A DNA stretch of 20,755 bases from CAYTPE01 sp964439885 (GTDB taxonomy: Bacteria; Patescibacteriota; Patescibacteriia; Magasanikbacterales; GWA2-37-8): positions 1-20,755 of the forward strand of contig CAYTPE010000013.1 of the NCBI GenBank assembly GCA_964439885.1, in the 5' to 3' direction. The notes below the pieces were generated by a model. The model was not told where the DNA came from. It ran no database searches and saw nothing but the letters and a program-made list of their open reading frames with translations. The position numbers were made by a program, and so were the translations under genes. The first letter of the stretch is position 1. Every line of letters begins with the position of its first letter. Of this stretch, positions 6,961-13,396 are shown piece after piece.

Positions 6961-8115
6961 TTACTTATCACGCTCTTCCAGAATAGCAGAAACCATTTTT
7001 CTGAGCTGAGTAACACGGCGCAAAGGTTCTAAGGTCGAAGTGATTTTGAACGCAGTGACCACCTCGTGCAGTCGCCAGCAGTACTCCTTCAACCTTCTGA
7101 GCTCATCATCGCTTTTTGTTCGCAGCTCTGTTTCCAACTCTTCTAAGCTAGACCCTATCCGAGCTAAAAATTCATTTTCGTCTACCAGCGTTTCAAAAGC
7201 GCGGTCTCGGTCAGCCTGTGAGCAGTTGGCTTTTTCAAGCTCTGCCTGTATATCGCCGTGACGAAGGCTATGCCCACCGCCCATTTCTCGACGCAACAAT
7301 GCCAAGGCCCCTTCCGGATTCTTGATTTCCATATCACCATTGAGCGGTTGTCTAATCTCTTTTAATCTTGAACTCACACTGAGCTGCGCTTTTACGTCAG
7401 GAATAGCTCCTTCAATGAGATTGGCCAGATCATCTTTAGAAAATGCAGGCGCATTATTCATTGCCCAATAGTCATCTTTCCGCCCATGTGGCCCAATACC
7501 GAGCGCTGCGACAATTTCATTAAGTAAATCTTGGTCGCTTTTAAAATACGGGGCCAAAGCAGTCGGAGGCACCCCATACTTTTTTTGAAGAGCGACACAC
7601 TTTTTGAGAGTAACGACAAAATCACCTTTTGCTTCTTCGTTTAAAAACCATTCGATAGCACGAGCCACTTGTTCTCGCACAGCCTCTTCACCGATTTCAA
7701 ACGTAGCAATAAGCCAATCTGCCGTGGCTGTACGACCGCCATTATTACATATCTCAAATTCAATGTTACGAGCTGCTATTTTTTGAATATCTTCATTGTT
7801 TAACACACCAAGTATTTTGCATATATTTCCAACCACTGCAATGTCGTCGATAAATGCATCGTCCACAAAATCGCAGAATTCAGTAAATAAATCTGTATCT
7901 GCAACGAATGCCGCGCGTTCGCTTTCTGACAAGCCTTCAAAAAAACTCAGCACGGTCTTTTTTCTTTGCGGATCTTTTACATTACTGTTCGATAATACAG
8001 CCACGGCATCTGCTCTACGCTCCGCAGTTAACCCTCCACAAACTTCTGTCTTTTGCTCTGGACACGCCCCCGGAGCATGGGTGCCTCCGCACGTTGGACA
8101 TTGATATTCTGCCAT
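6961..8115 (-). CDS. Unknown 384-residue protein with an N-terminal zinc-knuckle-like motif
   Basis: Not recognised. The N-terminus MAEYQCPTCGGTHAPGACP has C6-x2-C9-x3-H13-x4-C18, one residue shorter than the classical CCHC zinc knuckle, so zinc or nucleic-acid binding is possible. The remainder is mostly alpha-helical and charged, with no membrane segment or catalytic motif. The last 80 residues (ETELRTKSDDELRRLKEYCWRL and on) look like a helical pair or coiled coil. The ATG at 8115 is preferred over the one at 8163 because the promoter (-10 at 8145-8150) would start transcription near 8138, downstream of the earlier ATG. It is a single-gene unit with its own promoter and terminator. An 11-bp tandem repeat in its leader hints at regulation. 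Confidence 0.75.
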   Translation of the reverse strand: MAEYQCPTCGGTHAPGACPEQKTEVCGGLTAERRADAVAVLSNSNVKDPQRKKTVLSFFEGLSESERAAFVADTDLFTEFCDFVDDAFIDDIAVVGNICKILGVLNNEDIQKIAARNIEFEICNNGGRTATADWLIATFEIGEEAVREQVARAIEWFLNEEAKGDFVVTLKKCVALQKKYGVPPTALAPYFKSDQDLLNEIVAALGIGPHGRKDDYWAMNNAPAFSKDDLANLIEGAIPDVKAQLSVSSRLKEIRQPLNGDMEIKNPEGALALLRREMGGGHSLRHGDIQAELEKANCSQADRDRAFETLVDENEFLARIGSSLEELETELRTKSDDELRRLKEYCWRLHEVVTAFKITSTLEPLRRVTQLRKMVSAILEERDK

Positions 8116-8117
8116 AT

Positions 8118-8145
8118 GATGCGCTATAGTAATTGATGCGCTATA
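8118..8145 (-). promoter_or_regulatory. Tandem 11-bp repeat in the leader, possible operator
   Basis: GATGCGCTATA occurs twice (8118-8128 and 8135-8145), repeating every 17 bp between the -10 box and the ATG of the zinc-knuckle gene. Two identical sites at this place fit binding of a regulator at or just after the transcription start. No protein is assigned. Confidence 0.4.
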
Positions 8146-8173
8146 CAATAATCTGATTGACATAAAAAGTCAA
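8145..8173 (-). promoter_or_regulatory. Promoter of the zinc-knuckle protein gene
   Basis: On the minus strand TTGACT (8168-8173), a 17-base spacer and TATTGT (8145-8150). The -35 is also the U-tract of the typA terminator. Predicted start near 8138, leader about 23 bases. Confidence 0.65.
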
Positions 8174-8174
8174 A

Positions 8175-8200
8175 AAACCACTCAGGTAAATGAGTGGTTT
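8175..8200 (-). terminator. Terminator of typA
   Basis: Perfect 10-bp stem AAACCACTCA (8175-8184) / TGAGTGGTTT (8191-8200), 6-base loop; the minus-strand transcript ends in a run of T. It begins 24 bases after the typA stop. Confidence 0.85.
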
Positions 8201-8224
8201 GTGATACTGAGCGTTTAGTTATCT

Positions 8225-10033
8225 TTAGGCGCCTGACTTGGCTTTGCGTCGTGCTTCGCTTTCGTTAAGAATCATCTTGCGAATGCGGATGTTTTGTGGT
8301 GTTACCTCCACCAGTTCGTCGGGGCCAATGTACTCGAGTGCTTCTTCGAGCCCCATGGTATGTGGCGTATTGAAGTGCTCGGCGCTGCCATCACCCTTGC
8401 TGCGCATGTTGGAGAGCTGTTTGGTTTTGCACACATTAACGCGCAGATCGCCTGGGCGCGAACTCTGACCCACCACTTCGCCTTCATAGACCGTAACGCC
8501 AGGGCCATAAAACAAGACACCGCGATCTTGCACGTTGAGCAGACCGTACAAATTGGTTTCACCGGTTTCGTGCGCCACGAGCGAGCCCTGATCGCGTTCG
8601 TGCCAGCCGCCCGGATCCTCTTCGTAGTCGGCGAACATAGTGTTGATGATGCCAAGACCTTTGGTGTCGGTAAGGAATTCCGTGCGATAGCCAAACAGAC
8701 CGCGAGTGGGAATTTTGAACTCAAGGAAGGTGATGCCATTTTCGGAATACATATTCTGCAAAATACCGCGACGCGTGCCAAGCTTCTGAATAATAGCTCC
8801 TGAATATGCATCGGGTACTTCCACGAATACTTGTTCGAATGGCGTGAGTGTCTTGCCGCCAACTTCTTTATTGATTACTTGCGGTTGTGACACTTGGAAT
8901 TCGTAGCCCTCACGGCGCATGCGTTCGATGAGAATAGCGAGATGCAGTTCACCGCGACCAGAGACGATCCAATTATTTTCCGTACCATCGACAACGCGCA
9001 GTGCTACGTCGGTTTCGAGCTCTTTAAAAAGGCGGGCGCGGATTTGACGCGAGGTGGTAAACTTACCTTCCTTACCAGCAAACGGCGAATCGTTCACCAT
9101 AAACGTCATCTTCACGGTCGGCTCTTCAATATCAATGGTCGGGAGCGCAATCGGGTTATTAACATCAGCGATCGTTTCACCGATATTCACGTCTTCAATA
9201 CCTGCCACCGTGACGATATCGCCAGCGCTTGCTTCTTTAATTTCTACTTTATCGAGACCCTGAAAACCAAGAATAGCGGTAATTTTACTTTTCTTCATTT
9301 GACCAAGGCGGTTGATATGCATGATTTCCTGACCGGCTTTGATAGTGCCATTATAGATGCGCCCGGTAGCCATACGGCCCTTGAAGTTGTCGGCACTGAT
9401 GGTGACGGTAAGCATCTGAAGTGGCGCGGTGGTGTCTGCTTTTGGTTCAGGAATATGTTTGAGAATAGATTCAAAGAGCGGAGCCACGTCAGTCATGGCG
9501 TCTAAGTTAGGTTCAAGGCCAGCTTTTCCCAATTTCGCGGCTGCGTACACTGTGGGGAATTCGGCGATCTCATCGCTCGCGCCAAGCTCCAAAAAGAGTT
9601 CAAAGGTTTTGTCGTGCACCCACTGAATGCGAGCATCAGGCTTGTCGATCTTGTTGATAACCACAATGACTCGCAAACCAAGGGCTAATGCTTTTTTGAG
9701 CACAAAGCGGGTTTGCGGCATTGGGCCTTCTTTGGCATCCACCAGAAGCAAACAGCCGTCGGCCATTTTGAGTACGCGTTCTACTTCACCACCGAAGTCA
9801 GCGTGGCCAGGAGTATCGATAATGTTGATTTTGGTGCCTTTCCATTCAACTGCGGCATTTTTGGAAAAAATAGTAATACCGCGTTCGCGCTCTAATTCGT
9901 TGCTGTCCATGATGGCAGCTTGATTTTCGTTTTCTTTGGATAGTTTGGTGTTGCTCAGGCGCAGCAACGTATCCACGAGCGTGGTTTTGCCGTGGTCAAC
10001 GTGAGCGATGATGGCGATGTTACGGATGTTCAT
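8225..10033 (-). CDS. typA: Ribosome-associated translational GTPase TypA/BipA
   Basis: TypA/BipA is an EF-G-like GTPase that binds the 70S ribosome and helps 50S assembly and growth under stress. The 602-residue product has the family's full length. Seen: G1 AHVDHGKT (10-17), the G2 region with ERERGITI, G3 DTPGHADFGGE, G4 NKIDKPDARIQW, then the beta-barrel domain II and EF-G-like domains (RGELHLAILIERMRREGYEF; PTRGLFGYRTEF), and the TypA-specific C-terminal region with YGLLNVQDRG and GMVV-like YEGEVVGQ. No gap or frameshift is seen. It is a single-gene unit with a strong terminator. Just upstream lies half of a dispersed palindromic repeat (10045-10080), which may contribute to its leader. 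Confidence 0.97.
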   Translation of the reverse strand: MNIRNIAIIAHVDHGKTTLVDTLLRLSNTKLSKENENQAAIMDSNELERERGITIFSKNAAVEWKGTKINIIDTPGHADFGGEVERVLKMADGCLLLVDAKEGPMPQTRFVLKKALALGLRVIVVINKIDKPDARIQWVHDKTFELFLELGASDEIAEFPTVYAAAKLGKAGLEPNLDAMTDVAPLFESILKHIPEPKADTTAPLQMLTVTISADNFKGRMATGRIYNGTIKAGQEIMHINRLGQMKKSKITAILGFQGLDKVEIKEASAGDIVTVAGIEDVNIGETIADVNNPIALPTIDIEEPTVKMTFMVNDSPFAGKEGKFTTSRQIRARLFKELETDVALRVVDGTENNWIVSGRGELHLAILIERMRREGYEFQVSQPQVINKEVGGKTLTPFEQVFVEVPDAYSGAIIQKLGTRRGILQNMYSENGITFLEFKIPTRGLFGYRTEFLTDTKGLGIINTMFADYEEDPGGWHERDQGSLVAHETGETNLYGLLNVQDRGVLFYGPGVTVYEGEVVGQSSRPGDLRVNVCKTKQLSNMRSKGDGSAEHFNTPHTMGLEEALEYIGPDELVEVTPQNIRIRKMILNESEARRKAKSGA

Positions 10034-10044
10034 ATGTTCACAAA

Positions 10045-10080
10045 ATTGTCATTCTGAGCGCAGCGAAGAATCCCTGTCTC
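10045..10080. repeat. Half-copy of the TGTCATTCTGA palindromic element
   Basis: TGTCATTCTGAGCGCAGCGA then AGAATCCC. This is one arm of the element found complete at 11023-11122 and inside sufS. The second arm is not recognisable here. Confidence 0.65.
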
Positions 10081-10150
10081 AATTAACGTATCCGCCAAAG
10101 GCGGATTGTTACTGCCAATGAAAACAACTCGTTGTTTTCGGGCCAGTAAC

Positions 10151-10175
10151 AAAAAATCTGCTTATTTTGAGCAGA
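10151..10175 (-). terminator. Terminator of the GC-rich exported-protein gene
   Basis: On the minus strand TCTGCT (from 10170-10175), loop CAAAATA, AGCAGA (from 10157-10162) and then six T (10151-10156). It is about 140 bases beyond the stop at 10313. Confidence 0.65.
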
Positions 10176-10312
10176 CCTACTCTGGTAAAGCCCCCATATA
10201 CTACCACATCTGCCACAATTTGGCAACCATGAATCCTGTTGAAGAGCTTCCTCACCATGATTCATGGAGGAGCCGCCCGGCGTGCCCCCTCCATGCGCCG
10301 TGGACTCCTCTC

Positions 10313-10873
10313 CTAGTTTAGGAGGAACTCGAACCCGAGAACGGCCTCGGGTCCGTTGACCACCTTGGCCTCACCATCCCTCCACCTCGCCGCTCCCGCA
10401 TACTGCAGAGCAGCGAAAAAGTTGAGCCGTTTGGCGAGTTCGACCTCGGCCTCCCAGCCGAGGTGCCACATGGCGCCCGAGGCCTCGCTCGGGTGTGGCA
10501 GCCCGAGGAGCCCGTGGGCCCCAACGCGGGGGCCGAAGTGCCAGCGCCCCACCTCGAATAGGTAGAGCGCGGCGTTGAAGCCCGCTGCAAGAGCCGGCTC
10601 GATGCGCTCCTCTGCCCACTCCAGGGGGAGGAGGAGCTGGGGCTCGATAACGAACTTGAGCCCGTGCCCGAGCTTCAAGGCGCAGGCCGCGCCGAGCTCG
10701 AGCGCAAATTCGTGCGCCGGGTGGGGCTTCCCGACAGAGAAGAGTGGGGCGTACGCCGCCCCAATCGCCCCTCGCCACGTACAACCGTGGTGGGGGCTCT
10801 CCTCAGCCGCTGCCCGAGCGGCGAAGAGGGTGGCAATGAGGGTTGCCACCAGGCCCATCCTGAACGTTTTCAA
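10313..10873 (-). CDS. Small exported protein with outer-membrane-barrel look; GC-rich island gene
   Basis: A product of 186 residues. The TTG at 10873 is chosen because AAAGGAA lies 6 bases upstream and it gives a classic signal peptide, MKTFRMGLVATLIATLFAARAAA followed by EES, with an Ala-x-Ala cleavage site; the alternative is the ATG at 10858. The mature part alternates short hydrophobic strands with Gly/His/Pro turns (FALELGAACALKL, KFVIEPQLLLP, WHLGWEAEVELAKRL, AVLGFEFLLN), as in small beta-barrel proteins, but no family is recognised. In the line 10441-10500 45 of 60 bases are G or C, against 31 of 60 at 11701-11760. The strong Shine-Dalgarno is also unlike its neighbours. Transfer is likely; a barrel protein would be odd in an organism without an outer membrane. 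Confidence 0.6.
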   Translation of the reverse strand: MKTFRMGLVATLIATLFAARAAAEESPHHGCTWRGAIGAAYAPLFSVGKPHPAHEFALELGAACALKLGHGLKFVIEPQLLLPLEWAEERIEPALAAGFNAALYLFEVGRWHFGPRVGAHGLLGLPHPSEASGAMWHLGWEAEVELAKRLNFFAALQYAGAARWRDGEAKVVNGPEAVLGFEFLLN

Positions 10874-10922
10874 CGTATATTCCTTTCCCAGCCAGAACGG
10901 CTGAAAAAAATTTTGATACAAA

Positions 10923-10952
10923 AGTATAAACAAAAAAGCACCCAAAAGTCAA
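10923..10952 (-). promoter_or_regulatory. Promoter of the GC-rich gene, -35 inside a terminator loop
   Basis: On the minus strand TTGACT (10947-10952), an 18-base spacer and TATACT (10923-10928). The -35 box is the loop of the hairpin GCACC/GGTGC. The leader is about 40 bases and contains GGGAAAGGAA. Confidence 0.6.
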
Positions 10953-10957
10953 GGTGC
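10932..10957 (-). terminator. Probable terminator of the reductase gene
   Basis: On the minus strand GCACC (10953-10957), a 10-base loop, GGTGC (10938-10942) and six T. The stem is only 5 bp, so it is of modest strength. It lies about 245 bases beyond the reductase stop, after the palindromic elements. Confidence 0.5.
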
Positions 10958-10975
10958 ACTATACAATCAAATGCC

Positions 10976-11015
10976 ATTCTGAACCTGCCTACCACAGGCA
11001 GGCTTGATTCAGGAT
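10976..11015. repeat. Degraded copy of the palindromic element
   Basis: ATTCTGAA ... TTCAGGAT outer arms (one G-T mismatch) around a perfect inner stem CCTGCCT/AGGCAGG with loop ACCAC (10984-11002). It is adjacent to the complete copy at 11023. Confidence 0.5.
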
Positions 11016-11022
11016 CCACATC

Positions 11023-11122
11023 ATTGTCATTCCGACCGAGGAGGTACGACGAGTGGAGGAATCACTTGGCCACAGTGAGAGTGATTCCTCGACTTCGCTG
11101 CGGCTCCGCTCGGAATGACAAT
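11023..11122. repeat. Complete 100-bp palindromic element, intergenic
   Basis: Perfect 13-bp terminal inverted repeats ATTGTCATTCCGA (11023-11035) and TCGGAATGACAAT (11110-11122). Inside is a second perfect 11-bp stem, GAGGAATCACT (11057-11067) / AGTGATTCCTC (11080-11090). There is no open frame for a transposase, so any movement would depend on an enzyme encoded elsewhere. Confidence 0.8.
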
Positions 11123-11201
11123 TGAAGTGGCGAACAATCCTGCCAACGAAATGCTGAAACACTTGTCCGCCCGTGGCAAAATTTCAGCATGACACATAAA
11201 A

Positions 11202-11885
11202 TTAAAAAATTTCGAAATGAACACTTTTTGTGTTCACTCCCCTCTCCAACAGAATTTTCCGCACATCTTTCACCATCTCTACACTGCCACACATATAATA
11301 ATTAGTTAGTTGATTCACCTCTGGCACATGCGCAGTGACGCGACCATTACTACCTTGCCATGCAGATGATGGCTGTGAAAGCGTAATATGGTATGTAAAA
11401 GGAGGATAGGCAGCTTTTAACTTCTCTAATTCATCAACCCAAAACACATCAGAATCATGGCGAAGTCCGAAGAGCAGCTCAATGGTATCGCCTTGCTTCA
11501 CTCTGTCTTTAACCATACTCATGATGGGCGCGATACCCGCTCCCGTGGCTATGAACACTTTTTGTGTACTATGCTCGGGGCGGCACACGAAGACACCTTT
11601 GGCGTTAGTTATTTCAGCGACCGCACCAGTTTCCATTTTTTGAAAATAGCTCGACGCTTTCCCGCCCGGCACTATCTTCACACAAAATTCAAGATCTGAT
11701 TCATCGGGGTGAGAGCTAATCGAGTAACTGCGGAGCACCATACTGCCTTCATGCGGAATTCTAAACTGCACAAATTGCCCCGGCAGATACACAAAACCTT
11801 CTGGCTTTTCAAAACGCAGAATCACAATATCGGCGGTGAGCATTATTTTGCTCACTAATTTTATGGAAAAAAATGATTGCTCCAT
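11202..11885 (-). CDS. Ferredoxin-NAD(P)+ reductase-like flavoprotein
   Basis: About 227 residues of the FNR superfamily, moving electrons between NAD(P)H and a protein or cluster partner through FAD. Seen in order: a flavin-binding barrel with LPGQFVQF and RSYSISS (Arg52-Ser55), GKASSYF near 80 for the FAD phosphates, the pyridine-nucleotide site GAGIAPIMSM (about 118-127), YMCGSVEMV and a terminal HFEIF. No [2Fe-2S] domain is fused, so it needs a separate ferredoxin. Two ferredoxin genes lie in the divergent SUF operon, a likely pairing. The start may be ATG 11885 or GTG 11891; neither has a Shine-Dalgarno, and the predicted leader is 15-21 bases. NADH- or NADPH-specificity cannot be read by eye. 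Confidence 0.88.
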   Translation of the reverse strand: MEQSFFSIKLVSKIMLTADIVILRFEKPEGFVYLPGQFVQFRIPHEGSMVLRSYSISSHPDESDLEFCVKIVPGGKASSYFQKMETGAVAEITNAKGVFVCRPEHSTQKVFIATGAGIAPIMSMVKDRVKQGDTIELLFGLRHDSDVFWVDELEKLKAAYPPFTYHITLSQPSSAWQGSNGRVTAHVPEVNQLTNYYMCGSVEMVKDVRKILLERGVNTKSVHFEIF

Positions 11886-11898
11886 AGACACAGTTTCG

Positions 11899-11927
11899 TT
11901 GACATTTCGCTTATTTTAGAGTAAACT
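11899..11927 (+). promoter_or_regulatory. Promoter of the suf operon
   Basis: A perfect -35 TTGACA (11899-11904), a 17-base spacer and TAAACT (11922-11927). Predicted start is near 11934, giving a leader of about 22 bases before sufB, without a Shine-Dalgarno. It interleaves with the promoter on the other strand. Confidence 0.7.
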
Positions 11928-11941
11928 TTGCGTAAAGTCAA
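11913..11941 (-). promoter_or_regulatory. Promoter of the reductase gene
   Basis: On the minus strand TTGACT (11936-11941), a 17-base spacer and TAAAAT (11913-11918). Its -10 lies in the spacer of the suf promoter and the suf -10 lies in its spacer. Confidence 0.7.
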
Positions 11942-11959
11942 ATGTCAAATTTCCAATGA
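11942..11959 (+). CDS. Possible 5-codon leader peptide overlapping the sufB start
   Basis: ATG TCA AAT TTC CAA TGA encodes MSNFQ. Its stop overlaps the sufB start as ATGA, and its ATG is about 8 bases from the predicted transcript start. It derives from the AT-rich repeat, so it may be accidental. If translated, it would couple or limit sufB initiation. Confidence 0.25.
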   Translation: MSNFQ

Positions 11960-13392
11960 CAAATCAAACACAAAATCCTAAATCTAGGCCAAAAAAAGCC
12001 GCTCTCGATAATATAAATCGCGCACTTTTTGATACTGCCGATGCAGAAAAGCACCGGTACAAAGCCGCCCCCGGACTCACCGAAGAAATAATACATGAAA
12101 TCTCGCAACAAAAAGGCGAGCCCCAATGGATGCTCGAAAAACGTTTAGCGGCTTTTGAATTCTTTAAACACAAAGAAATGCCGACCTGGGGAGCTGACCT
12201 CAGTAAACTCGATCTCGACGAGATTGTTTACTTCGTACGGCCCGAAGCTGCGGAGACCAAAACCTGGGATGACGTACCAGACGAAATTAAGAAAACCTTT
12301 GATAGACTGGGAATACCAGAGGCGGAACGACATGCCCTCGCCGGTGTTGGCGCTCAGTATGATAGCGACGTCGTGTATCACAACCTCAAACAACAATGGG
12401 AATCTCAAGGTGTCATTTTCGAAAACATGGATGTGGCGGTACAAAAATATCCCGATCTCGTTAAAAAATATTTCATGACACAGTGCGTGCCGATTAACGA
12501 CCACAAATTCGCCATGCTGCACGCGTCGGTCTGGAGCGGTGGTACGTTCATTTACGTTCCCAAAAATGTTACGATCGACTTACCGCTGCAGGCGTACTTC
12601 CGCATGAACGCTCGAAGCGGCGGACAATTTGAACATACACTCATCATTGCCGACGAAGGCTCAAACCTACAGTATATCGAAGGGTGCAGCGCCCCACGAT
12701 ATGGTGTGTCGTCGCTGCACGCCGGCTGCGTGGAAATTTTTGTCCACAAAGGCGCTCGCGTGCGTTATTCGTCGATTGAGAATTGGAGCAAAGACACTTA
12801 TAATCTTAACACCAAACGCGCGCTGGTTGATGAAGATGGTGTAATAGAGTGGGTCAACGGCAACATGGGGTCCGGAACTACCATGCTTTATCCATGCTCA
12901 ATACTCCGTGGACGAGGAGCCCGCTCCGATAGTTTGGGTGTCGCCTTTGCCGGAGTCGGACAAAATCAGGATACGGGTGCCAAGGCTATCCACGCCGCGC
13001 CACATACCAGCTCGACGATTGTATCTAAATCAATCTCGAAAGACGGCGGCACCAACACCTTCCGTGGGCTTATAAAAATTATGCCGACAGCAACAAAGGT
13101 GAATGCTTCCATGGTGTGCGATGCGCTTTTGATCGGTGAGAAATCGGTAGCAAATACCATTCCCGAGCTTAAAATAAAAAATGACGACGTCAATGTCGCT
13201 CACGAGGCACGCGTTGGTAAAATTGGTGAGGAAGAAATTTTCTATTTGCAGTCTCGCGGTTTATCAGAGCAGGAAGCGACTCGTTTGGTGGTATCTGGTT
13301 TTATTGAACCGATTGTCAAGGCACTGCCGGTGGAATACGCGTTGGAGTTAAACAGACTGATTGAAATGGAGATGGAGGGGGCAGTAGGATAA
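11956..13392 (+). CDS. sufB: Fe-S cluster assembly scaffold SufB
   Basis: SufB is the scaffold on which the SUF system builds Fe-S clusters, in complex with the ATPase SufC and usually SufD. The 478-residue product carries the full SufB core: the N-terminal helical part (PGLTEEIIHEIS; WMLEKRLAAFEFF), YYNLKQQWES-like YHNLKQQWESQGV, then the beta-helix, and the conserved FRGLIKI, CDALLIG with Cys388 and AHEARVGKI with His416. The last two correspond to E. coli Cys405 and His433, by motif match. No SufD gene follows, so a SufB homodimer with SufC is likely here. The first dozen codons come from an AT-rich repeat (ATGACAAATC...), so the N-terminus may be poorly conserved. The next gene begins 4 bases after the stop. 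Confidence 0.96.
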   Translation: MTNQTQNPKSRPKKAALDNINRALFDTADAEKHRYKAAPGLTEEIIHEISQQKGEPQWMLEKRLAAFEFFKHKEMPTWGADLSKLDLDEIVYFVRPEAAETKTWDDVPDEIKKTFDRLGIPEAERHALAGVGAQYDSDVVYHNLKQQWESQGVIFENMDVAVQKYPDLVKKYFMTQCVPINDHKFAMLHASVWSGGTFIYVPKNVTIDLPLQAYFRMNARSGGQFEHTLIIADEGSNLQYIEGCSAPRYGVSSLHAGCVEIFVHKGARVRYSSIENWSKDTYNLNTKRALVDEDGVIEWVNGNMGSGTTMLYPCSILRGRGARSDSLGVAFAGVGQNQDTGAKAIHAAPHTSSTIVSKSISKDGGTNTFRGLIKIMPTATKVNASMVCDALLIGEKSVANTIPELKIKNDDVNVAHEARVGKIGEEEIFYLQSRGLSEQEATRLVVSGFIEPIVKALPVEYALELNRLIEMEMEGAVG

Positions 13393-13396
13393 CAAT

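Larger units (their letters stand above)
10034..10312. other. Intergenic stretch with repeat half and stacked hairpins
   Basis: No gene is seen in these 279 bases. From left to right: a half-copy of the TGTCATTCTGAGCG...CGAAGAATC repeat (about 10045-10080); a hairpin ATCCGCC/GGCGGAT (10090-10106); a longer hairpin GTTACTG/CAGTAAC (10108-10150) with an inner 8-bp stem AAAACAAC/GTTGTTTT; a terminator (10151-10175); an imperfect inverted repeat CCATGAATC / GATTCATGG near 10227-10268; and GC-rich sequence continuous with the next gene. Confidence 0.6.
10874..11201. other. 328-bp gene-free stretch with promoter, terminator and palindromic elements
   Basis: No gene is seen. It holds the promoter and Shine-Dalgarno of the GC-rich gene (10875-10952), the terminator that probably ends the reductase transcript (10932-10957), a degraded repeat (about 10976-11015), a complete 100-bp element (11023-11122), and a hairpin ATGCTGAAA (11151-11159) / TTTCAGCAT (11182-11190). 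Confidence 0.6.

Noticed and set aside
8116..8163. ATG at 8163 as start of the zinc-knuckle protein
   Set aside because: It precedes the -10 box of the predicted promoter; the ATG at 8115 gives the C-x2-C motif directly at the N-terminus.
8294..8862. Open frames on both strands within the 3' part of typA (169 and 186 residues)
   Set aside because: Both overlap the TypA frame, which carries all family motifs; the alternative translations are low-complexity and have no family pattern.
8894..9505. 203-residue plus-strand frame opposite typA
   Set aside because: Antisense shadow of TypA; no start signal or motif of its own.
10108..10150. Nested hairpin considered as a riboswitch or small RNA
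   Set aside because: It is a simple palindrome beside other repeats, with no promoter in register and no known aptamer pattern; kept only as part of the intergenic description.
10371..11125. Other open frames in the GC-rich region (137 residues minus, 109 and 153 residues plus)
   Set aside because: High GC lowers stop frequency in all frames. Only the 10313-10873 frame has a Shine-Dalgarno, a signal peptide and a promoter in register. The others are Arg/Pro/Ala-rich, and one runs through the palindromic element.
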